64,000 nucleotides of DNA from an uncultured Rikenellaceae bacterium. GTDB taxonomy: Bacteria > Bacteroidota > Bacteroidia > Bacteroidales > Rikenellaceae. Location: positions 62,001 to 126,000 of the forward strand of contig CALYBQ010000010.1 in the NCBI GenBank assembly GCA_944415565.1. The letters run 5' to 3'. Positions 43,208 through 52,715 of this stretch are shown piece by piece. The number at the start of each line of letters is the position of its first letter. Positions within the stretch are counted from its first letter, which is position 1. The notes beneath the pieces are model-generated. The model made no database searches. It was not told the origin of the DNA and saw only the letters and a list, made by a program, of their open reading frames with translations. A program made the translations under genes and the position numbers.

Positions 43208-44182
43208 ATGAATACTAAAGAACAACTTTTGGGTCTTTTCGAAGATTATATCTCGTCGATCCGTTTCCCCGAACAACCCGTGGACCTCTACGCCCCGATG
43301 TCGTATTCGATTCTCGACGGAGGCAAGCGTGTCAGGCCGATATTGCTGCTCTCGGCGGCGGAGATAATGGGGGCCGATGTCAACGATTCCATGCCGTGTG
43401 CCGGGGCCGTTGAGATGTTCCATAACTTTACGCTGCTTCACGACGACATCATGGATAACGCCGATGTGAGGCGCGGAAAATCTTCAGTACATGCTAAGTG
43501 GGGCGCAAACGTTGCGATACTGTCGGGTGACGCAATGGTAATATACGCCTACAAGTTGCTCCAGCAGGCGCGTCCCGATGCTCTGCCGGCTATCATGGCG
43601 GAGTTCAACAAGATGGCCCTCGAAGTGTGCGAAGGACAGCAGTTCGATCTCGATTTCGAGTCGCGCGAAGACGTGTCTCTGGATGAATATATGAATATGA
43701 TACGCCTGAAAACGGCTGTGCTGTTCGCTGGTTCGGCCAAGATAGGCGGATTGGTTGCGGGTGCGTCCGAAAGCGAATGCGACCTGTTGTACCGTTTCGG
43801 GTTGGAGCTTGGTATGGCTTTCCAGTTGCAGGACGATTATCTCGACACCTACGGAACGCCCGAGGTGCTCGGTAAGAACATCGGCGGCGACATAGAGGAG
43901 AGCAAGAAGACTTTCCTGACCATAACGGCGTTGAACGAGGCCGGTGATGCTACGCGCAGGGCGATTCTCGCCACTTTCAATGAAAAGGGACTGCCGTTGG
44001 CCCATAAGATGGGACGTATCAAGACTATATATAACTCGTTGGACGTGCCGGATATAACCCGTGCCGAGGTTAAACGTTACCTCGATAACGCCAATGAGGC
44101 TTTGGTCGGGCTCGAAAAGAACGGTCGCGACGCAGGGTTGCTTCGCGGGATGATAGAGTCGCTCGCCAACCGTAACAAATAA
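43208..44182 (+). CDS. Polyprenyl (geranylgeranyl/farnesyl-type) diphosphate synthase
   Basis: 324 residues. An all-helical trans-prenyltransferase that condenses isopentenyl diphosphate with an allylic diphosphate. The first Asp-rich motif is DDIMD (79-83) followed by RRGKSSVH, the second is DDYLD (209-213), and GGKRVRP gives the diphosphate-binding Arg. Residues before the first motif (FHNFTLLHDD) are Phe and Leu rather than two bulky aromatics, which would allow a longer chain, so a C20 or longer product is possible. It could feed menaquinone or undecaprenyl synthesis. Eight bases separate it from the U32 gene, so the two are likely cotranscribed. Confidence 0.9.
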   Translation: MNTKEQLLGLFEDYISSIRFPEQPVDLYAPMSYSILDGGKRVRPILLLSAAEIMGADVNDSMPCAGAVEMFHNFTLLHDDIMDNADVRRGKSSVHAKWGANVAILSGDAMVIYAYKLLQQARPDALPAIMAEFNKMALEVCEGQQFDLDFESREDVSLDEYMNMIRLKTAVLFAGSAKIGGLVAGASESECDLLYRFGLELGMAFQLQDDYLDTYGTPEVLGKNIGGDIEESKKTFLTITALNEAGDATRRAILATFNEKGLPLAHKMGRIKTIYNSLDVPDITRAEVKRYLDNANEALVGLEKNGRDAGLLRGMIESLANRNK

Positions 44183-44190
44183 TTCGGAGG

Positions 44191-45438
44191 ATGCGGAGGA
44201 CGGATATCGAGATTATGGCTCCCGTCGGTTCGTGGGAGTCGTTGCACGCTGCAATAAAGGGCGGGGCCGATTCGGTGTACTTCGGGGTGGAGCAGTTGAA
44301 TATGCGTGCCCGTTCGACCGTCAATTTTACGCTCGACGACCTCGGACGGATAGTCGGAATAGCGCACGAGAACGGTGTGAAGGCTTACCTCACGCTTAAT
44401 ACCATAATTTACGACGAAGAGATTCCTACCATGCGGTCCATCGTCGACCGGGCCGTTGCCGAAGGCGTGGATGCCGTGATTGCGTCGGACCAAGGGGCTA
44501 TATTGTATGCCGCACAAGCCGGGCTCGAAGTCCATATATCCACCCAGTTGAACGTGTCGAACCTTGAAGCGGTGCGTTTTTTTTCGCAGTGGGCGGATGT
44601 TGTCGTGCTGGCGAGGGAACTGAATCTCCGGCAGATAAAGGCGATACACGAAGGTATCGTCAGGGACGATATACGCGGGCCGCGCGGGGAGTTGGTCAAG
44701 ATAGAGATGTTCGCCCACGGTGCATTGTGTATGGCCGTTTCGGGTAAGTGCTACCTGAGCGTTCACGACAACGGCCATTCGGCCAACAGAGGGGCGTGCA
44801 GGCAGGTGTGCCGCCGGTCGTTCGTGCTGACAGACAGGGATACTGGCGAGGAGATAGCCGCCGAGGGTAAATATCTTTTGTCGCCAAAGGATTTGTGTAC
44901 GTTGGAGTTCCTCGATAAATTCATAGATGCCGGGGTCAGAGTACTGAAGATAGAGGGGCGTGCCCGGTCTGCTGAGTATGTGAAACGTGTGTGCGAAACG
45001 TACAACGAGGCCCTGAGCGCCATCGAAGCCGGGGAGTATACACCGGAGAAGGCGGCCGAATTGACGGCTAAGGTGTCCGAGGTCTTCAATCGAGGGTTCT
45101 GGGGAGGATATTATCTCGGGTCTCCGGTTCCTGAGATAACCAAAGCCTACGGTTCGTCGGCGACCAAGCGCAGGATATATGTAGGTAAGGTTACAAACTA
45201 TTTCAGGAAGGTTGGTGTCGCCGAGGTGCTCGTCGAGGCCGTACCGTTGGAACGTGGACGGGACATAATATTCACGGGCGAGACCTCCGGCATAATCGAA
45301 ATGACGGCGGACGAGGTATACGTGGACGAAAAACCAGCCGAGATAGCATTGCAGCGGGAGTATTGTTCGATAAAAACGCCTGAACCGGTGCGCCGTGGTG
45401 ACAAGCTATACAAGATAATTTCTGCGGAAGAGTTGTAA
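44191..45438 (+). CDS. U32 family protein (TrhP/YegQ-like tRNA hydroxylation)
   Basis: 415 residues. The family was first called peptidase U32, but members such as TrhP and RlhA hydroxylate RNA pyrimidines using a prephenate-derived donor and an iron-sulfur cluster. Here the N-terminal barrel starts with IMAPVGSWESLHAAIKGGADSVYFGV, and four cysteines are arranged as HGALCMAVSGKC then NRGACRQVC, the expected cluster ligands. The C-terminal beta domain (about 330-415) ends normally. Length and the single barrel make it closest to TrhP (5-hydroxyuridine in tRNA wobble position); that target is an inference. It follows the polyprenyl synthetase after 8 bases. Confidence 0.88.
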   Translation: MRRTDIEIMAPVGSWESLHAAIKGGADSVYFGVEQLNMRARSTVNFTLDDLGRIVGIAHENGVKAYLTLNTIIYDEEIPTMRSIVDRAVAEGVDAVIASDQGAILYAAQAGLEVHISTQLNVSNLEAVRFFSQWADVVVLARELNLRQIKAIHEGIVRDDIRGPRGELVKIEMFAHGALCMAVSGKCYLSVHDNGHSANRGACRQVCRRSFVLTDRDTGEEIAAEGKYLLSPKDLCTLEFLDKFIDAGVRVLKIEGRARSAEYVKRVCETYNEALSAIEAGEYTPEKAAELTAKVSEVFNRGFWGGYYLGSPVPEITKAYGSSATKRRIYVGKVTNYFRKVGVAEVLVEAVPLERGRDIIFTGETSGIIEMTADEVYVDEKPAEIALQREYCSIKTPEPVRRGDKLYKIISAEEL

Positions 45439-45735
45439 CGGTTGCGGAAGCCCTATTTTCGCGGCATGTGAAATTAGAGTAAAGGTTGGGCGAGTTCTTG
45501 GACGGCATTTGATGCGGGTTCTTGGGGTTTGCAATAACATAGATGATGGTTCTCTAAATACCCGGACAAAATTGCTGCCGAACTCCAATAATGTTATGGC
45601 AGATACGACAATGTTTTGTGTGCCGTAGTCTTAAGCCCTTGCATCCGTATAAATCTTTGTGTATCGTAATGAAATAATAATAAAGCCGTCCTCAGACAAT
45701 GGGACGGCTTTATCGTTTCGAGGGGTTGCGGTTGG
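45439..45735. other. Intergenic region between convergent genes
   Basis: 297 bases. Only the hairpin at 45680-45713 is recognisable; no tRNA fold, small RNA or gene is evident in the rest. Confidence 0.5.
45680..45713. terminator. Terminator between the U32 gene and murF
   Basis: A perfect 12-bp stem (45680-45691 with 45702-45713, ataaagccgtcc / ggacggctttat) with a 10-base loop. On the minus strand it is followed by TATTATTATTT, so it mainly ends the murF transcript, 22 bases past its stop. Confidence 0.8.
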
Positions 45736-46971
45736 TTACAAAAGGTCTGCGATTTTCTCAAGACCTACGGCCCGCGAACCCTTTACCAATATCAGGTGAC
45801 CCGACAGCGGTGCTGATTTCAGATACTCTGCCAATGCGGCGGTGTCGGTAAATAGTTGCCTGTTTGCCCGGGTAGGGATCTTGGCGGATGCTTCGGCGAA
45901 TTTGGGGCCTACAAGATATTGTTCGGTTATATTCTCGGCATCGAGCAACCGTAGGATGTTGGCATGCTCCTCGTCCGAGTAGCTTCCGAGTTCACCCATG
46001 TCGCCGAGTATTACGGCGACCGGCAGTCCGGCGGCCTCGTTATTCAGATTTGAGATGGCGGCGGACATGCTCGACGGATTGGCATTGTAACAGTCGAGTA
46101 TGACCTTGTTGCGTCCTGTTTCGACTTGTTGCGAGCGCATGTTGTCGGGCTCGTAGCCTGCGATTGCCTCCCTTATGCCCTCCTCGTTTACCCCAAAATA
46201 TCGCCCGATGGCTACGGCGGCGGCTATGTTCATCAGGTTGAAGCTGCCGGTGAGGTTGTTCGGGAAACCTTCCGCATCGTACGTGGAGTAGCCGATGGTT
46301 TGCAGTCCGTCTCGCTCCGATACCATTCGGGAGAGTGTTTCGTCGTCGGTTCTCACGAATGTCTTGCCCTCGTGGGCCGAGAGAAAATCGTACAACTCGC
46401 CTTTTGCGCGCGCAACTCCTTCCGGGCTACCGAATCCCTCCAGATGTGCCCGCCCTATATTCGTTATGATTCCGAAATTGGGTAGGGCGATGCTGCACAG
46501 ATTGGCTATCTCGCCGGGGTTGTTCGCACCCATCTCGACTATGCCGAACTCCGTATCCTTGTCGAAGGAGAGCAGCGTAAGCGGTACTCCGATATGGTTG
46601 TTCAGGTTGCCCTTGGTGGCAACGACGTTGAATTGGCGTTGCAACACACGCGAAATAAGCTCCTTGGTGGTCGTTTTGCCGTTAGATCCCGTGATGGCGA
46701 GTATCGGTGTCCCGAGTGCTTCGCGGTGTTCCGATGCGAGTTGCTGTAACGCTTGTAGGGTGTCTGAAACCAGTATGTATCGGTCGTCTGCGGCCACGTT
46801 CGGATCGTCAACCACGGCGAATGAAGCCCCTTTGTTCAGGGCATCTGCCGCGTATCCGTTCCCGTCGAACTTCGGACCTTTCAGTGCGAAGAATATCGAG
46901 CCCTCCGGAATGTTCCGGCTGTCTGTCGTAACGGACGGATGCTCGGTGAATATGCTATATAAATTTGTCAC
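45736..46971 (-). CDS. murF: UDP-MurNAc-tripeptide--D-Ala-D-Ala ligase MurF
   Basis: 411 residues. MurF adds D-Ala-D-Ala to UDP-MurNAc-tripeptide, the last cytoplasmic step of the precursor. The Mur signature TTDSRNIPEGSIFFALKG occurs at 15-32, the P-loop ATP site is TGSNGKTTT (94-102), and NLNNHIGVPLTLL and EMGANNPGEI are the central-domain motifs. DCYNANPSSMSAAI and GDMGELG are typical of MurF. The start is a GTG at 46971: no ATG is available between the upstream in-frame stop and the conserved start of the protein. It overlaps the end of the mannose-1-P guanylyltransferase gene by 17 bases. Confidence 0.95.
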   Translation of the reverse strand: MTNLYSIFTEHPSVTTDSRNIPEGSIFFALKGPKFDGNGYAADALNKGASFAVVDDPNVAADDRYILVSDTLQALQQLASEHREALGTPILAITGSNGKTTTKELISRVLQRQFNVVATKGNLNNHIGVPLTLLSFDKDTEFGIVEMGANNPGEIANLCSIALPNFGIITNIGRAHLEGFGSPEGVARAKGELYDFLSAHEGKTFVRTDDETLSRMVSERDGLQTIGYSTYDAEGFPNNLTGSFNLMNIAAAVAIGRYFGVNEEGIREAIAGYEPDNMRSQQVETGRNKVILDCYNANPSSMSAAISNLNNEAAGLPVAVILGDMGELGSYSDEEHANILRLLDAENITEQYLVGPKFAEASAKIPTRANRQLFTDTAALAEYLKSAPLSGHLILVKGSRAVGLEKIADLL

Positions 46972-48037
46972 CGTATTTGAATTTTACTTCGTCTACGTAC
47001 GCTTTTATCGTCTGTTCGTTCGATCGCGGACATATCATCAGAACGTTGCCCCGATCGACTACGATGTAGTCTTCCAGCCCGTCTATCATGACCAGTTTGC
47101 CGTCAGGGGCTTTGATTATGCAGTTTTTGGTGTTCACGAGTACGTTGTCGCCCGAAGTGACATTGCCGTTGTCCTCTTTTTGCGAGTATTCGTACAGCGC
47201 GCTCCACGTTCCTATGTCGGACCATCCGAAATCGGTGCAGTGTACCCACACGTTATGTGCTTTTTCCATGACGCCGATGTCGATTGATACGCTTTTGCAT
47301 TCCGGATATATTTTCCTGATGCTGTCGCCCTCTGCGGTAGTGTTGTAATCCTGAGATATGGAGTTGAAAAGGCCGTACATTTCCGGGAGCAGTTCACGCA
47401 TTGCGGTGCGGATGGTCTTCGTGTTCCATATGAATATCCCGGAGTTCCAGAAGAATTCGCCGCTGTTGAGGAATACCTTCGCCATTTCGAGGTCTGGTTT
47501 TTCCGTGAACGTCTTGACCTTGCAGATACCCTCGGGGTTTTTGCCGTCATTCTCCACCTGTATGTATCCGTATCCAGTATTAGGATTGTCGGGACGTATG
47601 CCGATGGTCATCATCGCGTCGCCATTGCCGATGAAGTCGATACATTCGCCGATGACCTCGTGGAAACGGCTTTCGTTGGCGATGTAATGGTCGCTGGGCG
47701 TGACTATCATGGTCGATTCCGGGTCGATGTTGTTGAGGCGGAACGCTGCATAAGCAATGCAGGGGGCCGTGTTGCGGCCGATAGGTTCGCACAAGACCTG
47801 ACTCTCGCCGAGTTCGGGCAGTTGCTCCAATACGATTTCTTTATAGGATGCGTTCGTTACGACGAGGAAGTTCTCGGCCGGTACGAGGGGGGCGAACCGT
47901 TCGAATGTCGCCCTCAAAAACGTCTTTCCGGTTCCGAGTATGTCGAGGAATTGTTTCGGTTTCGATGAACGACTCATGGGCCAGAACCGGCTTCCGATTC
48001 CGCCCGCCATAATCACACAATAGGTTTTACTGCTCAT
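46955..48037 (-). CDS. manC: Mannose-1-phosphate guanylyltransferase
   Basis: 360 residues. It makes GDP-mannose from GTP and mannose-1-phosphate, for polysaccharide and for GDP-fucose routes. The activator/nucleotide loop is MAGGIGSRFWPMSRSSKPKQFLD (10-32), and PSDHYIANESRFHEVI and TGYGYIQVE are typical. FTEKPDLEMAKVFLNSGEFFWNSGIFIWN is the sugar-phosphate site. It lacks the cupin (phosphomannose isomerase) domain present in long ManC proteins, so it is the short monofunctional form. The 3' end overlaps murF by 17 bases, an unusual partner that suggests shared control of envelope precursor synthesis. Confidence 0.92.
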   Translation of the reverse strand: MSSKTYCVIMAGGIGSRFWPMSRSSKPKQFLDILGTGKTFLRATFERFAPLVPAENFLVVTNASYKEIVLEQLPELGESQVLCEPIGRNTAPCIAYAAFRLNNIDPESTMIVTPSDHYIANESRFHEVIGECIDFIGNGDAMMTIGIRPDNPNTGYGYIQVENDGKNPEGICKVKTFTEKPDLEMAKVFLNSGEFFWNSGIFIWNTKTIRTAMRELLPEMYGLFNSISQDYNTTAEGDSIRKIYPECKSVSIDIGVMEKAHNVWVHCTDFGWSDIGTWSALYEYSQKEDNGNVTSGDNVLVNTKNCIIKAPDGKLVMIDGLEDYIVVDRGNVLMICPRSNEQTIKAYVDEVKFKYGDKFI

Positions 48038-48204
48038 TATTTCTTAGTGTTCGGTCAATATGTGGCGTATGCCTGTGTATTCTCGGCATAAAGATATGTA
48101 AATATCGTATATTTCTCCCAAGGTTTTTCGCATACCGCCGCTAATATTACGGTTAAAACTTCACATTGTCAGTATGTCGCCGTCGTAAGATGGATAGTTT
48201 CTGT

Positions 48205-48212
48205 TAACTTTG
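48205..48212 (+). promoter_or_regulatory. -7 box (TAACTTTG) for pssA
   Basis: Perfect TAnnTTTG match 62 bases before the pssA ATG at 48275; no -33 element at the right distance. Confidence 0.45.
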
Positions 48213-48274
48213 CAACCGGAGGACGGAAGAGATCCGTTGTTTTTCCGGAAAACAGCAGTATAAAAATATAAGTG

Positions 48275-48964
48275 ATGAAACCAAGATATTTTACGATACC
48301 TAACATGCTGACGCTCGGCAACCTTCTCTGCGGGTGCTTTGCCGTTTACTACGCTTTGGTCGTGGGAGACTTGCGAACGGTATTCTGGCTTGTGGCTGCG
48401 TCGGCAGTGTTCGATTTTCTCGACGGCTTCACAGCCCGGTTGCTGAAGTCGTACTCGCCGCTCGGTAAAGAGTTGGATTCGCTCGCCGATATGGTCAGTT
48501 TCGGATTGGTTCCGGCCGCAGCCCTCTTCAGGCTGTATGTGCTTGCGGACGGAGCGCAACCTTTCGGGTTCATAATATTCATCATTACGCTTTTCTCGGC
48601 GCTGCGTCTGGCAAAATTCAATATCGACGAGGAGCAGGGCGAGGAGTTCATAGGACTGAATACGCCTGCCAATACGCTGCTTATCACGTCGTTCGGGTAT
48701 GTGTTTTCGGACGGGGTGTTGCCGTTTGCCGCCGAATGGCTGATCGCCGGAGCTGTTGTGTTGGCCGTCATGCTGATAGTTCCGGTCAGGATGTTCTCGC
48801 TCAAGTTCAAGACCTTTGCGTTCAAGAATAATGTTCTGCGTTATGTCTTCCTCGGCTTGTCGCTGATAGCGTTGGTGGTGTTCGGCATTGCAGCTCTGCC
48901 GGTAATTATGACGGCGTATGTAATCGTTTCGGTTGTCCGTAATTTCGTTGGTACAAAAAGCTGA
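48275..48964 (+). CDS. pssA: CDP-diacylglycerol--serine O-phosphatidyltransferase
   Basis: 229 residues from the ATG at 48275 (a GTG one codon earlier is possible). This integral membrane enzyme joins CDP-diacylglycerol and serine to phosphatidylserine, the precursor of phosphatidylethanolamine. The CDP-alcohol transferase signature is complete and correctly spaced: Asp50-Gly51, Ala54-Arg55, Gly64, Asp68 and Asp72. Several membrane segments are visible, for example around 15-32, 90-110, 128-150 and 175-225. It is followed 134 bases later by the putative porin gene, which has its own promoter box. Confidence 0.94.
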   Translation: MKPRYFTIPNMLTLGNLLCGCFAVYYALVVGDLRTVFWLVAASAVFDFLDGFTARLLKSYSPLGKELDSLADMVSFGLVPAAALFRLYVLADGAQPFGFIIFIITLFSALRLAKFNIDEEQGEEFIGLNTPANTLLITSFGYVFSDGVLPFAAEWLIAGAVVLAVMLIVPVRMFSLKFKTFAFKNNVLRYVFLGLSLIALVVFGIAALPVIMTAYVIVSVVRNFVGTKS

Positions 48965-49012
48965 AAGTCAGTAGGTATGCGGTGTGTCGGAACCAGTTAC
49001 GATATTTTTTCC

Positions 49013-49020
49013 TATCTTTG
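49013..49020 (+). promoter_or_regulatory. -7 box (TATCTTTG) for the putative porin gene
   Basis: Perfect TAnnTTTG match 78 bases before the ATG at 49099. Confidence 0.45.
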
Positions 49021-49098
49021 CCGCGGAAATTACGGCGCGCGTGGCATGTCCGAATACGAAATCTTGCCGATGTGCGTTGTACCTCAAAAAAGCGGCTT

Positions 49099-51207
49099 AT
49101 GCGTGGAGCCTTATTAAGGATCGTATATATACTTGCGGCAGGAATCGTATTCTGCCTGTTTTCGCCTGCGCGTTCCGTGGCACAAACTGTGTTCGACGAT
49201 ATGCCCGAACCCGGCAGCTCGGAGGACTATCACGGCGACTGGCGCGAGTTGGGCGGTAATCCATTCGATATTCCGGGCGAGGAGGGCGAAAATGCTGCTG
49301 CGGCCGATACGACTAAGAATAAACGCAAGATACGCAAGCCTCTCGAATCGTATTTTTTCGACGATTCGGTCCGTATGCAACCCAATTTCGTGTGGAATAT
49401 AAGTACGTTCCGCAACCGTATCGAAATGAGCCGCATAGATACGTTGCTGAATCAGTTGCAATTCGACTTCCCGTTCCAACGCAAGGGCGTTGGGGACGCA
49501 CATCAGGGACCATTGGGCGGAGCCTCTATTCCGTTCAGTTACTTCGATAGGCCGCAGTATCAGGATTTTAGCTTCGCAAGCGGTTATAATGCCTATTATG
49601 TGCATCCGGAGACGGCGCCTTTCTATAACGTTAAGAGCCCGTTCACTCAATTCCAGTACTTCATGGCCGGACAGAAGATAAAGGCCGAGGAGAATTTCGA
49701 GATCAGGCATGCACAGAATATATCGCCTTCCACCGGGTTCAATGTTGACTATAAGAGCCGGGGTACGAAAGGACAGTATAACTGGCAGAAGATGAGGGAT
49801 AAAAACCTCTCGGTGGCGTTCTCGCACACGGGGAAGAAATATACCGTGCATGCCGGGTATATATACAACGCGGTACTGAATCAGGAGAACGGTGGTATTA
49901 CCGATGATCGTCTCGTGACCGATACAGTGATAGACCTTTCTCAAGCCATACCTACAAGGCTCAACGACGCACAGAATACGATAAAGAACAATACGTATTA
50001 CGTGGTGCAATCTTACGGTATCCCATTGCGGAGGTTGACAGACGATGATTTCTCTATCGCCGACCGTTCGTCCGTGTTCGTTGGACATGCGTTCGAATGC
50101 CATAGGTGGTGGCGTAAATATACCGATACGAGGGCTGAAAGCGAAGGTTTTTACGATAATTGGTATATCAGCCCCGGGTCTACCAACGATTCGATATTCG
50201 AATCGCGCCTTACTAACCGCGTGTTCGTGCAGCTCCAACCTTGGGACCGGAATGGCGTTATCGGAACGTTAGACGCCGGTGTCGGGATGGACATGCACCT
50301 GTTCTATATGTATGACCCGAATTACCTTATCACGGGCAGGAAGAATGAACAGAAAGAGAACAGTTATTACGTCTACGGTGCAATAGACGGAAGTATAAGC
50401 CGTTATTTCGATTGGGGCGGAAACATCATGTTCCACCCGACGGGATACAAAAGCGGTGATTTGCAATTCGGGGCTAACGCCTCTATGAGTGCCTTTATAA
50501 AAGGCAGACCTATTACGCTCTCCGGTGAATTCTCGATCGACCGACGGTCGCCGGATTATTGGAGCCAGCGATTCTTCTCGAACCACTATGCGTGGAGCAA
50601 CTCCTTCGACAAGGAGAATGAAACCCGTTTCGAGGTAAAACTCGACATACCTGCCATCCGGTTGGAGGCAAAGGTAATGCACAGCGTTACAGGAGACAAG
50701 ATATACTATAACGCCGATGCAGTGCCTGTCCAACATGACGGCAATGTCAATGTGACGGGGGTGTACGCTTCCAAAGGATTTCGCATCCCAGTAGGGTTGA
50801 GCGCTTTCCATTTCGACCATCGGGTATTGCTTCAATGGAGCACGTCGCAGGAAGTTATTCCTGTCCCGCAGGTGGCTGCCGTAGCTTCCTATTATTTCGA
50901 ATTCAACATTGTCAAGAATGTGCTGAGATGCCAGTTCGGTGTGGACGGCAGGTACAATACCGAGTATTACGCGCAGGGGTGGAACCCGGCGACGGCACGA
51001 TTCTACAATCAGAGGGAGAAAGAGATAGGGGATTATATCAAGGCCGATCTTTTCCTTAATGCCAAATGGAAAAGGATGAGGATCTTCCTGAAGCTTGAGC
51101 ACGCCAACGAGGACATGTTCGGATCGCGGAACTATTTCACAGTGCCGCACTATCCGCAGAACAGGAGAATCTTTAAGTATGGATTCTCATGGAGTTTCTA
51201 TGACTAA
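49099..51207 (+). CDS. Putative porin (Bacteroidetes outer-membrane beta-barrel protein)
   Basis: 702 residues from the ATG at 49099; the frame extends 39 codons further up but that part contains no signal sequence. A signal peptide (ALLRIVYILAAGIVFCLFSPARSVAQ) precedes an acidic N-terminal section (about 27-100) and then many alternating aromatic beta strands such as YFDRPQYQDFSFASGYNAYYV and FSIDRRSPDYWSQRFFSNHYAWS. The C-terminus ends in aromatic residues (FKYGFSWSFYD), as outer-membrane barrels do. This matches the putative-porin family of Bacteroidetes, whose transported solute is unknown. It is followed after 41 bases by mltF. No TonB box or plug domain is seen. Confidence 0.8.
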   Translation: MRGALLRIVYILAAGIVFCLFSPARSVAQTVFDDMPEPGSSEDYHGDWRELGGNPFDIPGEEGENAAAADTTKNKRKIRKPLESYFFDDSVRMQPNFVWNISTFRNRIEMSRIDTLLNQLQFDFPFQRKGVGDAHQGPLGGASIPFSYFDRPQYQDFSFASGYNAYYVHPETAPFYNVKSPFTQFQYFMAGQKIKAEENFEIRHAQNISPSTGFNVDYKSRGTKGQYNWQKMRDKNLSVAFSHTGKKYTVHAGYIYNAVLNQENGGITDDRLVTDTVIDLSQAIPTRLNDAQNTIKNNTYYVVQSYGIPLRRLTDDDFSIADRSSVFVGHAFECHRWWRKYTDTRAESEGFYDNWYISPGSTNDSIFESRLTNRVFVQLQPWDRNGVIGTLDAGVGMDMHLFYMYDPNYLITGRKNEQKENSYYVYGAIDGSISRYFDWGGNIMFHPTGYKSGDLQFGANASMSAFIKGRPITLSGEFSIDRRSPDYWSQRFFSNHYAWSNSFDKENETRFEVKLDIPAIRLEAKVMHSVTGDKIYYNADAVPVQHDGNVNVTGVYASKGFRIPVGLSAFHFDHRVLLQWSTSQEVIPVPQVAAVASYYFEFNIVKNVLRCQFGVDGRYNTEYYAQGWNPATARFYNQREKEIGDYIKADLFLNAKWKRMRIFLKLEHANEDMFGSRNYFTVPHYPQNRRIFKYGFSWSFYD

Positions 51208-51248
51208 GTTCCGATTGATGCAGGTCAGCAGCCCGCAGAAATCATTTT

Positions 51249-52640
51249 ATGAACGATAAAAAGTTTTTTTTGAGTACCGCAGCAGCGGTTACGATCCTTA
51301 TTACTTCGATTATCATTCACACTACCAGAACCCCCGAAAAGCCGGTCGAGAATATCGTACTGACCGATGGGAGTGAGTTGGTAGTAGCCATTCCTAAAGA
51401 CATGCCGGGGCTCTTCGTGACAGAAGACGCCATGTTCGGCTATCACTACGACCTTATCGAGGCCTATGCCGATGCGGCCGGACTGCGCTTGAGCGTACTT
51501 CCCGTAACCGATTCCCGTACCGCGATGAAAAAAATCGGTTCCGGCAAGGCGGATATAGCTCTTGGCGTATCGCGTGATTTGTTACATTCGCACAATGACG
51601 TGCCTGTGGCATCCTCTTCTTTCGTTGTCGTGGGGCGGCGTAATGCCGGCCTGACCGGGAAACCGGCCTGTGACGAGGCTGTGTTCGGACTGCTGAAAGG
51701 CCGAAAGACGCTTGTCTCGCATGGTTTCAAATCGACAAAGACTTATGACCAGATGCTTGACTCGCTTCGGGGCGGCAATATTTTCGTCACTTCGGACGGG
51801 TGCGGTAAAGCGGCCGGCGATATAGCCGACGGACGGTATGATTTCTATGTATGCGAAAAGAGCGAGGCCCAACTTATATGTGCACTCGACAGGAAGTTGC
51901 GTCAGTTTTATGAGTTCAGCGAGAACGTAGAAATTTCGGCCGTATTCAACAATCGTATCGTTGATCTGAAAACAGATTTCTCGGCATGGCTAAGCGAGTA
52001 CCGTCGGACAAATGAGTTTGCTGCACTTACGTATCACTATTTCGACAAGGGGGCTACCTCGCGTATGGGGGGATATGCTTATGGCAATATGCCCGGAACT
52101 ATATCGCCGTTCGACCATGTTATGCGTGCTGTCGGCGAGCGTGAAGGGACCGATTGGCGTCTTATGGCCGCGATAGCTTATTGCGAGTCGCGTTTCAAAC
52201 CCGACGTGGTGTCGCACAAGGGAGCTAAGGGACTTATGCAGATAATGCCTGTGGTAGCTCGCCAGTTCGGTGTGCCGGACGAGGAGGTAATGAATCCGGA
52301 GGTGAATATAACCTTGGCCGTGAAACTGCTCAACAAAATAGAGGATATGATGGACCTCCCGGCCGATGTGCTTTATAGAGACCGTATGTCGCTTGTTCTG
52401 GCGAGCTATAACTGTGGGGTGGGGCATGTGGCCGATGCCCGCAGGTTGGCAGCCAAATACGGTATGAATCCCGATTCATGGGACGATGTGTCGCATTTCC
52501 TTGTGAAGAAGGCGGAGCCGGAGTATTATAACGATGATGTGGTGAAGAACGGCAAGTTTCGCGGAAGCAATCAGACGTTAGCTTTCGTAGAGAGTGTGAT
52601 GGGCCGCTATAACGCATATTGCACGCTTGCCGCCAAATAG
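51249..52640 (+). CDS. mltF: Membrane-bound lytic murein transglycosylase F (MltF-like)
   Basis: 463 residues. A short hydrophobic N-terminus (FFLSTAAAVTILITSIIIHTT) acts as a membrane anchor. Residues about 40-260 form a solute-binding-protein-type domain (LVVAIPKDMPGLFVTEDAMFGYHYDLIEAYADAAGLRL), and about 280-463 form the SLT lysozyme-like domain. The catalytic Glu313 lies in AYCESRFKPDV, with GAKGLMQIMP and YNCGVGHV as the other signatures. It cleaves peptidoglycan glycan strands to 1,6-anhydromuropeptides. The binding domain may sense cell-wall fragments; family knowledge, not shown here. Follows the porin gene after 41 bases; a terminator follows it. Confidence 0.92.
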   Translation: MNDKKFFLSTAAAVTILITSIIIHTTRTPEKPVENIVLTDGSELVVAIPKDMPGLFVTEDAMFGYHYDLIEAYADAAGLRLSVLPVTDSRTAMKKIGSGKADIALGVSRDLLHSHNDVPVASSSFVVVGRRNAGLTGKPACDEAVFGLLKGRKTLVSHGFKSTKTYDQMLDSLRGGNIFVTSDGCGKAAGDIADGRYDFYVCEKSEAQLICALDRKLRQFYEFSENVEISAVFNNRIVDLKTDFSAWLSEYRRTNEFAALTYHYFDKGATSRMGGYAYGNMPGTISPFDHVMRAVGEREGTDWRLMAAIAYCESRFKPDVVSHKGAKGLMQIMPVVARQFGVPDEEVMNPEVNITLAVKLLNKIEDMMDLPADVLYRDRMSLVLASYNCGVGHVADARRLAAKYGMNPDSWDDVSHFLVKKAEPEYYNDDVVKNGKFRGSNQTLAFVESVMGRYNAYCTLAAK

Positions 52641-52661
52641 GGTGAATCGCTTATAAAACGT

Positions 52662-52698
52662 AATATGGCCGATACTCACGTACCGGCCATATTTTTTG
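52662..52698 (+). terminator. Terminator after mltF
   Basis: A 10-bp perfect stem (aatatggccg with cggccatatt, 52662-52671 with 52684-52693), a 12-base loop, then a T run. It separates mltF from the convergent calcium ATPase gene. Confidence 0.8.
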
Positions 52699-52715
52699 TT
52701 TGCGTGTGGGTGATG

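Noticed and set aside
49013-49098. Possible small peptide gene between pssA and the porin
   Set aside because: The frame has no start of its own and simply extends the porin frame upstream past its signal peptide.
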